This document shows positions 32,636-39,560 of a DNA stretch of 64,000 bases, one piece after another. Positions within the stretch are counted from its first letter, which is position 1, and every line of letters starts with the position of its first letter. The notes under the pieces are model-generated. The model saw only the letters and a list, made by a program, of their open reading frames with translations. It did no database searches and had not been told where the DNA came from. Position numbers and translations under genes: made by a program. Source of the stretch: a virus; IMG/VR virus record IMGVR_UViG_3300025168_015970, positions 1 through 64,000 of that record, one strand, 5' to 3'.

Positions 32636-33004
32636 ATGATGAAAGGCATACTTTTCGAAGATTTATATATGTACACAAACAAGTACTGGAAGGACGTGAA
32701 GTCTAGACACGTTCGACCAACTACAAAAACTCTTGCTGACATCGCGAAAGCCAGTCCAGAAACCTACAATAAAGTAAAGGCTACCCTAGTACCGTTTCCA
32801 GGAGATCACGCGGTAGAACAATTAGGATCAGCGTTTAAGAGTATATCTGACGCTACCAATCTTTTAAATCAATTATTCGAAAACCCTACAGTTACTTCGG
32901 ATGAAAAAACTCAGGTATCTGTAAATAATAAGTTGCAAAAAATTCAGGATCTTATAAAATCGGTAGCTGACGATTTAGATCATGATGGCACAAATAATTC
33001 GTAG
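32636..33004 (+). CDS. Small helical protein, unknown
   Basis: A 122-residue protein opening MMKGILFEDLYMYTNKYWKD. The second ATG (32639) is the better start if the late box spacing of 6 nt holds. The body is helical with HAVEQLGSAFKSISDATNLLNQLF and an Asp-rich end. No known domain. It starts a plus-strand trio of small genes; its end overlaps the membrane protein gene by 23 bp. Confidence 0.45.
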   Translation: MMKGILFEDLYMYTNKYWKDVKSRHVRPTTKTLADIAKASPETYNKVKATLVPFPGDHAVEQLGSAFKSISDATNLLNQLFENPTVTSDEKTQVSVNNKLQKIQDLIKSVADDLDHDGTNNS

Positions 33005-33368
33005 TTTAATTTTCCTTATAGTAATTTCAAGTAGTATAGGAGGTATATATTATTTCTTTTACCCTACTATACCTTCTTTCATAAAAGCTACTATTTTAAC
33101 AGCAGCTTTACAAATAATATTTTTTATATTGTATAATAATATTCTTAGATATATAGCTCGCTTACAATTAGAAAAAGAAGCATTATTAGCTGCGCAATTA
33201 GCAGCTAAAAATACAGTACTTATAGAGTGTCAAGGTTGTAAAAAAGTGAATAATGTTGATATAGATCTATCAATAGAAAATGATTTTACGTGTACGTGTG
33301 GAGCAGAGAATAATGTACTAATTGATATAACTTCAATATTACCAACAAATATAATATATGACAAATAA
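32982..33368 (+). CDS. Membrane protein with C-terminal zinc-ribbon motif
   Basis: The 128-residue protein has two membrane segments (about 6-30 and 36-60: IIRSLIFLIVISSSIGGIYYFF; ATILTAALQIIFFILY), a short charged helix, then a four-cysteine pattern CQGCKK...CTCG (about residues 79-108) that fits a small zinc ribbon. The topology would place the ribbon on one side of the host inner membrane. No family assigned. It overlaps the neighbours at both ends. It could act at the host membrane (lysis timing, takeover), but there is no direct evidence. Confidence 0.5.
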   Translation: MMAQIIRSLIFLIVISSSIGGIYYFFYPTIPSFIKATILTAALQIIFFILYNNILRYIARLQLEKEALLAAQLAAKNTVLIECQGCKKVNNVDIDLSIENDFTCTCGAENNVLIDITSILPTNIIYDK

Positions 33369-33597
33369 CACAACGACGGACTACTCACCACTCGCGAGGT
33401 GGTTATGCTTATATGAAGCAGTAAATATTATTTCTGAAAAAGCAGAAAAAATGGGACATAATAAGGATTGTTTAAAACCTATTCCTATAAACAAATATAT
33501 AAGTGAGAGGTTTCATTCAGTATTGAAGGATATAGAATACGAATATAAACAAGAACCAGAAACTATTAATAGTAGTCCCCGTATACATCATCGTTAG
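33358..33597 (+). CDS. Small protein, unknown
   Basis: A 79-residue protein with helical segments (LARWLCLYEAVNIISEKAEKMG; ISERFHSVLKDIEYEY). It overlaps the preceding membrane-protein gene by 11 bp, and its 3' end overlaps the convergent neck-like gene by 32 bp. No function can be assigned. Confidence 0.4.
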   Translation: MTNNTTTDYSPLARWLCLYEAVNIISEKAEKMGHNKDCLKPIPINKYISERFHSVLKDIEYEYKQEPETINSSPRIHHR

Positions 33598-34300
33598 AAC
33601 CATAATCAAAATATGATTCCTGTTCGGTATCTAAGTCATTTATATAATCAGTTTCAATAGCAGTTAAAGGACCAACACCTGAAGTATCTGAAACCATAGT
33701 AGACTTAGCTTCAGCGTCCATACCTGGTAAGAAGGTATGGTCGTTTCTTCTGGCTTTTAATTTAAATACATAGTGCCCTTGTAATGGATTTATTTCATTA
33801 ATCATCTCATCCATCCGTTCGGTGACTTCGAATATTTTACCGTTTTTACCGCCGGGTCGATCTATAGAACCATATTCAATTAATTGAAATGCATCTCCTG
33901 ATTTAGGCATGGCTGCAGATACAGAACCAAACGTTGATGATAAATTTTCTTGAAAAGTACTAATATCAATTACAGCATCTATTTCATCGTCTGACACGAG
34001 ACCATATTGAGAGTAAGTAAGAGAACCATCAGTCAAATTCATTAACATAACAAATGTAGCTTTTGGATGGTATCCTTGATGAGTATTTTCTCCGTATACT
34101 TTATCGGTTGCACTTAACTCAAAATTCCGGGAATAATAATCTATCTCAGTACCATATAAGCGGATTTGTTCTTTCCACCAAACTTTATATGTCTGATCTC
34201 TCTCATTAGTACCGTTTAATTTATAATTAAAACGAGTAGTATTTTCTGCATCCTCATAATACTTTATAGCACTAATAGTTGTTGTGAGAAAAGCTCCCAT
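33566..34300 (-). CDS. Neck protein, gp14-like (tentative)
   Basis: The 244-residue protein is close to T4 gp14 (256 aa). The layout matches marine gp14-type neck proteins: an N-terminal segment with YGTEIDYYSRNFE, then GENTHQGYHPKATFVMLMN, STFQENLSS, MPKSGDAFQLIEYG with GKIFEVTER, and GHYVFKLKARRNDHTF. gp14 forms the head-tail connector with gp13. It sits 1.4 kb from the terminase, which is plausible for a neck gene, though on the opposite strand. Moderate confidence; gp13 and portal are not in the window. Confidence 0.45.
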   Translation of the reverse strand: MGAFLTTTISAIKYYEDAENTTRFNYKLNGTNERDQTYKVWWKEQIRLYGTEIDYYSRNFELSATDKVYGENTHQGYHPKATFVMLMNLTDGSLTYSQYGLVSDDEIDAVIDISTFQENLSSTFGSVSAAMPKSGDAFQLIEYGSIDRPGGKNGKIFEVTERMDEMINEINPLQGHYVFKLKARRNDHTFLPGMDAEAKSTMVSDTSGVGPLTAIETDYINDLDTEQESYFDYGSNDDVYGDYY

Positions 34301-34638
34301 TATTTTTTAATATAATATTTGTTATCAGCAATATAAAATGTTATACCAGTGTTACCTAAATTACGAGAACCTCTTTTTTCAAGGTCTGTAATTTTAAATA
34401 GTTCTTTTATTATTTGTACTTCTTTATCACTTAACAAAAACATCCCAGACTCCATTTTTTTAAGTTGTTTTAATTTATGTGGATAATTAGCTTCTGCTCT
34501 ATGAACATCTGGTAATAGGTTCATCTTACCCCCTTTTCGCCCTTGTAAACCAGTAGATCCTTTGAAACGTCTACTATTTAACACATTTTTTGTCTTATGA
34601 GGCTGTCTAAGAAGTTCTAGAAATATCTTTTTAAACAT
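34300..34638 (-). CDS. Basic protein upstream of the neck-like gene
   Basis: A 112-residue basic protein. LNSRRFKGSTGLQGRKGGKMNLL and a C-terminal FYIADNKYYIKK are notable, but no family is recognised. It shares a base with the start of the gp14-like gene, so translation is coupled. An ATTAAATA box lies exactly 6 nt before its ATG. Confidence 0.45.
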   Translation of the reverse strand: MFKKIFLELLRQPHKTKNVLNSRRFKGSTGLQGRKGGKMNLLPDVHRAEANYPHKLKQLKKMESGMFLLSDKEVQIIKELFKITDLEKRGSRNLGNTGITFYIADNKYYIKK

Positions 34639-34644
34639 TTTAAT

Positions 34645-34652
34645 TATTTAAT
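34645..34652 (-). promoter_or_regulatory. Late-promoter box (ATTAAATA), 6 nt from ATG at 34638
   Basis: Minus-strand box directly abutting the T-run of the terminator of the upstream gene (34653-34680). The previous transcript ends where the next would begin. Confidence 0.5.
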
Positions 34653-34680
34653 AAAAAAAGCCCCCTGCAAGCAAGGGGCC
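34653..34680 (-). terminator. Rho-independent terminator of the acidic gene at 34708-35670
   Basis: Minus strand: GCCCCTTGC-TT-GCAGGGGGC hairpin (one U-G wobble; the innermost pair may open) followed by seven T. GC-rich against an AT-rich background, 28 bp beyond the stop at 34708. Confidence 0.85.
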
Positions 34681-34707
34681 CTTTAAAGGTATTGTTATAT
34701 TTATCGG

Positions 34708-35670
34708 TTACACTGCTTGCTTACCAGGCTTACCTGCGTTCTTAGCATGACCTGGCTTCTTACCTTCACCAGTATCTTTACCACCGTCGATTTCATCGGT
34801 AACAGGTTGCGAGCCATCACCAGAAGATTTTCCACCTAGACCATCTTCATGAGCTTTAGCAGTTATACCGCCACCATCAGATGGATCAACTCCAGGTTTA
34901 CTACCGTCTTTAGTGTGGGTTGTGTCTTCTTGAAAATTTTCATCTTCAGTATCAGCTAGTGGGTCTTCGTCTCCAACATCACCAGCTTCTTCTTCATCGT
35001 CACCTCCACCGAGTTGATCGATAATTGCTCTCAAGCAATCTGCTTGATCTGCTGTTAATGTAACTGTAACGTCTCCGCCTTCTTCTGAACCAGCGTCGTC
35101 GCCCATATCAAGACCGTCATCATCACCTGGGATACCAAGTTCAAAATCGTCGTCTTCTCCCATTACGCTCTCATAGAGCTTGTCAAATATTGATTTATCT
35201 TCCGACATAATATTACCTTTGTTAGAATTATTTATACTCTCCTTAGCCAATTTCTCCTCTTTCTTAGTCTTTTTTTCCTCTCCAGCATCTCCTGCTTCAA
35301 CAGGTTCCTGTAATTCTCCTTTAACATCTCCAACATCCTTACTAACATCATCAGCTTTTACTTCGTCTTTTGGGCGCTGGTCTGTAGCTTTTTCTTGAAT
35401 AACTCCTGTACCATTACACTTCGTACAGTCTTCTTCTCCATGCTTACCTGTACCATTACAGTGATCACATTTTACTTCTTCTGAAGTTTCTTTAGTATCT
35501 TTCTTTTTTAAAGCTTTTTTCGCCAAACTAACTGCAGCAGCTCTACCTACTGCTTTAGCTGCTCCAACACCAAGCGCTACTAATGGCGCTGCTTCATTTA
35601 CAGGCTCTTTAACGGCCTTTTGGGTAGCCGCATAGGCCTCATTAATAGAGAGTAAATCTTTATCGGTCAT
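34708..35670 (-). CDS. Acidic protein with DnaJ-type zinc motif and internal late start
   Basis: A 320-residue frame in two parts. Residues 1-154 have an Ala-rich helix (about 25-53) and two CxxCxGxG repeats (CDHCNGTG, CTKCNGTG at about 68-90), half of a DnaJ zinc finger. Residues 155-320 begin MSEDKSIFDKLYESVMGEDD and are highly acidic and Gly-rich, with one helix (VTVTLTADQADCLRAIIDQLGGG) and a Lys/Gly tail. A TATAAATA box and an AAAGG SD inside the frame point to a separate internal start at 35208 that gives 166 residues. The composition suggests a scaffold or internal head protein. A short box 5 nt upstream of the first ATG also marks it as late. Confidence 0.55.
   Translation of the reverse strand: MTDKDLLSINEAYAATQKAVKEPVNEAAPLVALGVGAAKAVGRAAAVSLAKKALKKKDTKETSEEVKCDHCNGTGKHGEEDCTKCNGTGVIQEKATDQRPKDEVKADDVSKDVGDVKGELQEPVEAGDAGEEKKTKKEEKLAKESINNSNKGNIMSEDKSIFDKLYESVMGEDDDFELGIPGDDDGLDMGDDAGSEEGGDVTVTLTADQADCLRAIIDQLGGGDDEEEAGDVGDEDPLADTEDENFQEDTTHTKDGSKPGVDPSDGGGITAKAHEDGLGGKSSGDGSQPVTDEIDGGKDTGEGKKPGHAKNAGKPGKQAV
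35229..35236 (-). promoter_or_regulatory. Internal late promoter (TATAAATA) with SD for a nested start at 35208
   Basis: Perfect TATAAATA inside the acidic gene, followed at 35215-35220 by AAAGGT and, after a suitable gap, an in-frame ATG at 35208. The box-to-ATG gap is 20 nt, leaving room for a leader. Confidence 0.6.
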
Positions 35671-35683
35671 GTAAATATTTATA
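35670..35683. promoter_or_regulatory. Bidirectional late promoter between the acidic gene and terminase
   Basis: The 13-bp gap GTAAATATTTATA is near-palindromic. Minus-strand TATAAATA (35676-35683) ends 5 nt from the ATG at 35670; plus-strand TGTAAATA (35670-35677) ends 6 nt from the GTG at 35684. Confidence 0.5.
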
Positions 35684-37390
35684 GTGCCGAGGCAAAAAAA
35701 AGAAGATAAATTTTATTTAGGTAATAAAAACTTACCTAACGCTAATATGGAGTTCGAATGGACTCCTGAGATGGTAAAAGATCTCAAAAAAGCAAAACAA
35801 AATATTTTACACTTCGCTGAGAACTTTTTTTATATTGTAAATTTAGATCAAGGTAAAATAAAAATAGACTTATACCCTTGTCAGAAAAGAGTTTTACGTA
35901 GTTTAAGAGATAATAGATTTGTAGCTTGTCTTGCTTCAAGACAGACCGGTAAAACTACAATGATGACAATCTACGCTCTTTGGATCGCATGCTTTCAACA
36001 AGATCAACGTATATTAATTGTAGCTAACAAAGAACAAACTGCTATTAATATATTTTCAAGAATAAGAACTGCTTACGAAAAATTACCTAACTTCTTAAAA
36101 CCAGGAGTATTAGAATACGGCAAAACTTCTATGAAGTTAGCAAACGGTAGTAGTATTGGAATCAGTACTACGAGTTCGGACGCTGGTCGTGGTGAATCTG
36201 TTAATGTTTTAATTCTAGATGAGCTTGCGTTCATCCCTAATAATCTAGTTGATAGTTTTTGGAAATCTGTTTACCCTATTATTTCAAGTTCAAAAAAATC
36301 TAAAATATTCGTTGCTTCAACCCCTAATGGGAGTAATAATTTATTTTTTCATTTGTACACTGATGCTATTAACGGGAAGAGCAATTGGAGAGGTGAGAAA
36401 ATATTATGGGATGAAATTCCTGGGAGAGATGAAGAATGGAAACGAGATACTATACAGTCGATAGGTAGTACAGAAGCCTTTGCGCAAGAGTTTGAATGCA
36501 AGTTTCTTGATACTGGCGACTCTTTTATTGATGAATCGTTTTACGCCAAGCTAACAAGTGAGACAAAGGTACCAACTCATTTGTTTGATGATGGTTGTTA
36601 TAGTGTTTGGGATGAACCAAATAAAGAACATTTATATACTATAGGTGTTGATGTTGCAGAAGGAGTTCAACAAAATTATAGCGCTATACAAGTATTAGAT
36701 ATTACTGACTTACAAAACATAACTCAAGTAGCAGAGTATGCTAGCAATGAAATTAACCCATTTGAGTTTACTACTAAAGTAAGAGATATTTGTTATCATT
36801 GGGGAACCCCTCCTGTATGTATAGAAAGAAACAATTGTGGTGGTCAGGTTGTAGATAATTTATATCACCAATACAATTACAAAAATATTGTTAATTATTC
36901 CCCTAAAGTTGGTCAAGTTAAATATGACAGGCTTGGTATTTATGCTCATACTAATACAAAATATAAAGGTATTACTAATATGAGATACTGGGTAAATGAA
37001 CTTAAATGTGTTCATTTAAAATCTACAGCTGCAGTAGAAGAACTTAAGAATTTCGTAAGATATCCTAATGGTTCTTGGGCGGCCCAACCTGGGTTTGATT
37101 TTGATGACAGGGTTATGTCTTTAGTATGGGCCTTATTAATATTAGAAAATAGTGTAGTACAAAGATATTATAATGTATTAGAAATAGATGATAATCAACG
37201 ACCTGCAAAGTTAGAGTTAGGAGCATATATAGATCAAAAGTTTAGTAATTTTCTACAAGACTATAAAATGCAGAATATAGATGATTCATGGAATCCCGCG
37301 CCAGTTTACTTTGAAGACATAAATATTTTTGGCGACGGTGACCTAACTGATATGGATTTATTAGAACAAGAAGGGTATGTTAAATTATGA
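35684..37390 (+). CDS. 17: Large terminase subunit gp17
   Basis: The 568-residue protein has the packaging ATPase motifs CLASRQTGKTTMMTIYAL (Walker A at about 84-91), VLILDELAFIP (Walker B at about 168) and VASTPNGSNN (coupling motif). The nuclease domain acidic residues lie in IGVDVAEG at about 314 and FDFDDRVMSLVWAL at about 475. It pumps DNA into the prohead and cuts concatemers. T4 gp17 is 610 aa. The start is GTG, only 13 bp from a divergent gene; no upstream ATG is in frame. The end overlaps the next gene by four bases. Confidence 0.95.
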   Translation: MPRQKKEDKFYLGNKNLPNANMEFEWTPEMVKDLKKAKQNILHFAENFFYIVNLDQGKIKIDLYPCQKRVLRSLRDNRFVACLASRQTGKTTMMTIYALWIACFQQDQRILIVANKEQTAINIFSRIRTAYEKLPNFLKPGVLEYGKTSMKLANGSSIGISTTSSDAGRGESVNVLILDELAFIPNNLVDSFWKSVYPIISSSKKSKIFVASTPNGSNNLFFHLYTDAINGKSNWRGEKILWDEIPGRDEEWKRDTIQSIGSTEAFAQEFECKFLDTGDSFIDESFYAKLTSETKVPTHLFDDGCYSVWDEPNKEHLYTIGVDVAEGVQQNYSAIQVLDITDLQNITQVAEYASNEINPFEFTTKVRDICYHWGTPPVCIERNNCGGQVVDNLYHQYNYKNIVNYSPKVGQVKYDRLGIYAHTNTKYKGITNMRYWVNELKCVHLKSTAAVEELKNFVRYPNGSWAAQPGFDFDDRVMSLVWALLILENSVVQRYYNVLEIDDNQRPAKLELGAYIDQKFSNFLQDYKMQNIDDSWNPAPVYFEDINIFGDGDLTDMDLLEQEGYVKL

Positions 37391-37956
37391 ATCAAGCACC
37401 ACAGAATAAAAATAGACAAGATAAATTTATTTTAGTTTTAAATGTACCAGAAGGTATAAAAGAAATTACAGATAATGTAGATAGAAATACTAACCGTATA
37501 CATGCTAATAGTTTGGAAATTAGTATTGCAGGTACTGTGACTCCATCTATTAGTGTACCAGAACAAACCTTACCATATGGTGCGCAAAGTATTAAAATAA
37601 GTTCACATGCTCGCCCGGCTTATGGGTCATTAAATTTACAATTTAGAATTGATAACGAATATAAAAACTACTGGGCTATATTTAAATGGTTAGATGTAAT
37701 TAATGATGTAAAGACTGGTACTGTTAATGCAGATGAAATTATTGCCTACCAAAAACCAGGAACTGTGTTACCAATATATTCTTCCAATTTAACAGTTTAT
37801 GGTTTAGATGAATATGATAATAGAAAAATTCAATGGGATTATATTGGAGCATTTCCAACCCAATTGTCTGAAATACAATGGGACTATAATAGTGAATCTG
37901 AAATTGCAGCAACCGCTACGTTTGAATTTACAAGACTAGAATCTAAATTAATTTAA
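37387..37956 (+). CDS. Tail-tube-like structural protein
   Basis: The 189-residue protein is similar in size and pattern to gp19-type tube proteins (the gp19 gene here encodes 196). LEISIAGTVTPSISVPEQTLPYGAQSIKISSHARPAYGSLNLQFRIDNEYKNYWAIFKWL and a final FPTQLSEIQWDYNSESEIAATATFEFTRLE resemble the beta-barrel and C-terminal strands of myovirus tube proteins. It follows gp17 directly. A second tube-like protein could be an initiator, terminator or baseplate tube element. The exact role is not readable. Confidence 0.5.
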   Translation: MNQAPQNKNRQDKFILVLNVPEGIKEITDNVDRNTNRIHANSLEISIAGTVTPSISVPEQTLPYGAQSIKISSHARPAYGSLNLQFRIDNEYKNYWAIFKWLDVINDVKTGTVNADEIIAYQKPGTVLPIYSSNLTVYGLDEYDNRKIQWDYIGAFPTQLSEIQWDYNSESEIAATATFEFTRLESKLI

Positions 37957-38186
37957 TCTCCGTCCTTACCGATTGCTTCAACAGGACAATTTTCCATAGC
38001 TGTCACACAATCAGCATGTTGTTCATCATTTTCTGGTTGTTTGAAGACATATGAATATCCTTCTTCTTTTTGACGAGTAAAATTATTAGGAGCTTCTTCT
38101 CTACATAGATCGCAGTCTATACAGTCTTCATCTACGTAATATTGACCAGAAACATTTTCAGGGTGTTTAGCGTCTTTATCAGCCAT
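37953..38186 (-). CDS. Bacterial-type [4Fe-4S] ferredoxin
   Basis: The 77-residue protein has the cluster pattern C22-x2-C25-x2-C28 (DCIDCDLCREEAP) and C67-P (ENCPVEAIG), the single-cluster Fer4 signature; C60 is an extra cysteine. The acidic surface residues fit a small electron carrier. It is convergent with the tube-like gene (four-base overlap) and followed by membrane-peptide genes. The phage's radical-SAM QueE needs reducing equivalents, so a link is possible. It may equally feed host redox enzymes. The family call is strong; the partner is unknown. Confidence 0.85.
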   Translation of the reverse strand: MADKDAKHPENVSGQYYVDEDCIDCDLCREEAPNNFTRQKEEGYSYVFKQPENDEQHADCVTAMENCPVEAIGKDGD

Positions 38187-38194
38187 AAGTGTAA

Positions 38195-38425
38195 TTACTT
38201 ATCTATTAAAAATTTATCCACAGTAAATTTGAAGGAGAAAAAACCACAGGCAAACAAACTCATAAAAATAAGAATATTAAACCAAGCTTGAGATTGTAAG
38301 CTATCAGGGTTTATATTAGTATTACCTGTAGCAGCCATAAAGATACCTATAACAAAACCAGTACCAAATAAACTGGCTATAACTAACACGATAAATAATG
38401 CATATGCTTTAATATATTCTTTCAT
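38195..38425 (-). CDS. Small membrane protein with two transmembrane segments
   Basis: A 76-residue protein with hydrophobic spans at about 8-31 (ALFIVLVIASLFGTGFVIGIFM) and 48-67 (FNILIFMSLFACGFFSFKF), separated by a polar loop (GNTNINPDSLQSQ). It is the upstream neighbour of the ferredoxin gene on the same strand. It could be a holin-like or membrane-modifying protein, but no lysis enzyme is adjacent, so no function is assigned. Confidence 0.5.
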   Translation of the reverse strand: MKEYIKAYALFIVLVIASLFGTGFVIGIFMAATGNTNINPDSLQSQAWFNILIFMSLFACGFFSFKFTVDKFLIDK

Positions 38426-38436
38426 AATTTTTTAGG

Positions 38437-38526
38437 TTACACTAAGTACTTGGCTGCAAGCAAACAATTTAATATTACAACTCCTAATATAACGATACCC
38501 CATATAATTTTCTGTTTTTTACTCAT
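38437..38526 (-). CDS. Tiny single-span membrane peptide (29 aa)
   Basis: Hand-read frame MSKKQKIIWGIVILGVVILN onward to AAKYLV and a TAA. A basic N-terminus followed by about 17 hydrophobic residues is the layout of a real single-span peptide. The next gene upstream (38528) ends 2 bp before this start. Confidence 0.4.
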   Translation of the reverse strand: MSKKQKIIWGIVILGVVILNCLLAAKYLV

Positions 38527-38527
38527 A

Positions 38528-38608
38528 TTAATCTAGATACGCTATTAGTATCATAAAAACAACAATCGCTACTGCTTCTTTATACGTCAAGCAGATATGA
38601 TCGTTCAT
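38528..38608 (-). CDS. Tiny single-span membrane peptide (26 aa)
   Basis: Hand-read frame MNDHICLTYKEAVAIVVFMI and on to LIAYLD before TAA. One hydrophobic span. It sits 8 bp after the rmlA stop and 1-2 bp before the next peptide gene, forming a tandem of two otherwise unexplained frames in a 190-bp gap. Confidence 0.35.
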   Translation of the reverse strand: MNDHICLTYKEAVAIVVFMILIAYLD

Positions 38609-38616
38609 ATTATTAC

Positions 38617-39477
38617 TTAACCCCAAAAGTAACTCATTGCAACGTTTGTCTTATAAGAACAGTCAGGCATTTTTTTAACAATTTTTTTAAATTCTTCTTC
38701 TGTAATATTTCCTTGCCTCCAAGATTCTCCTTCAATACAACCTATCATTGAGTTAGTTCTCTCCTGAATAGACTTTACATACATAGAAGCAGCAAACATC
38801 TCATCTGGATTACCAGTATCAAACCATGCGTAATTGCTATCTAATCGAGTATGAGTTAATTCTCCGTCATTTAAGTAACTCTTATTTAAATCTGTTATTT
38901 CTAATTCCCCTCTAGCTGATGGTTTTAATGCTCTTGCTCTCTCTCCTGCAGTATCATCATAGAAGTAAATACCAGTAACTGCGTCATTACTGAGTGGAGA
39001 ATCTGGCTTTTCTTCAATAGAAATTACTTTATCTGAATCATCTACTTTAATTACACCATAATCTGATGGATTAGATACTCTGTAACTTACTACTCCAGCT
39101 CCATATTTTATATTAGGTTTCTTAATACCAGTGAAAATATTATCCCCTAAAATTAAACAAACATCATCTGAACCTTGCCATTTTTCTGCTATAATAAGAG
39201 CCTCAGCAATACCCTTTGGAGTTACTTGAACCTTGAAAGTAAAATTAATACCAAGATAAGCCTTAATAGTACTAGTTTGATTAAAGAGACTACACAAGCT
39301 CGAATACGCCAAGCCGTTTGTTACAATCATTATATCAGTTATACCTAATTTTATTAAAGTAGTAAGCGGATAATAAATTGTAGGTTTATCATAAACCGGT
39401 AGTAGTTGTTTGGAAGTAGTTTTAGTACTCGGATATACTCGAGAGCCTGTACCCCCAGCTAAGATAATTCCCTTCAT
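38617..39477 (-). CDS. rmlA: Glucose-1-phosphate thymidylyltransferase (RmlA-like)
   Basis: The 286-residue protein opens MKGIILAGGTGSRVYPSTKTTSKQLLPVYDKP, the nucleotidyltransferase signature GGxGxRLxPxTxxxxKxLxPV. CLILGDNIFTG (metal/product region), ISIEEKPDSP and ITDLNKSYLNDG are also RmlA-type, and the length matches (about 290). It makes dTDP-glucose from dTTP and glucose-1-phosphate. With RmlB and the epimerase/reductase at 27619-29524 it forms a dTDP-deoxysugar pathway, though it lies about 9 kb away on the other strand. A sigma70-like promoter lies just upstream. Confidence 0.88.
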   Translation of the reverse strand: MKGIILAGGTGSRVYPSTKTTSKQLLPVYDKPTIYYPLTTLIKLGITDIMIVTNGLAYSSLCSLFNQTSTIKAYLGINFTFKVQVTPKGIAEALIIAEKWQGSDDVCLILGDNIFTGIKKPNIKYGAGVVSYRVSNPSDYGVIKVDDSDKVISIEEKPDSPLSNDAVTGIYFYDDTAGERARALKPSARGELEITDLNKSYLNDGELTHTRLDSNYAWFDTGNPDEMFAASMYVKSIQERTNSMIGCIEGESWRQGNITEEEFKKIVKKMPDCSYKTNVAMSYFWG

Positions 39478-39485
39478 GTATTTAT

Positions 39486-39512
39486 ATTATAACGCCTATT
39501 TTAACAATTCAA
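39486..39512 (-). promoter_or_regulatory. Sigma70-like promoter of rmlA
   Basis: Minus strand: TTGAAT (39507-39512), 15-nt spacer, TATAAT (39486-39491), then 8 nt to the ATG at 39477. It is back to back with the sheath late promoter. Confidence 0.45.
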
Positions 39513-39534
39513 CTAATTTATTAAGCTGGAAATC

Positions 39535-39542
39535 AATAAATA
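39535..39542 (+). promoter_or_regulatory. Late promoter (AATAAATA) and SD of the tail sheath gene
   Basis: AATAAATA followed 18 nt later by the ATG, with AAAGG at 39548-39552 spaced 8 nt from the start. It is one of only two late starts here with both a leader and a clear SD, as expected for a very abundant protein. Confidence 0.65.
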
Positions 39543-39560
39543 ATTGTAAAGGTATACAAT

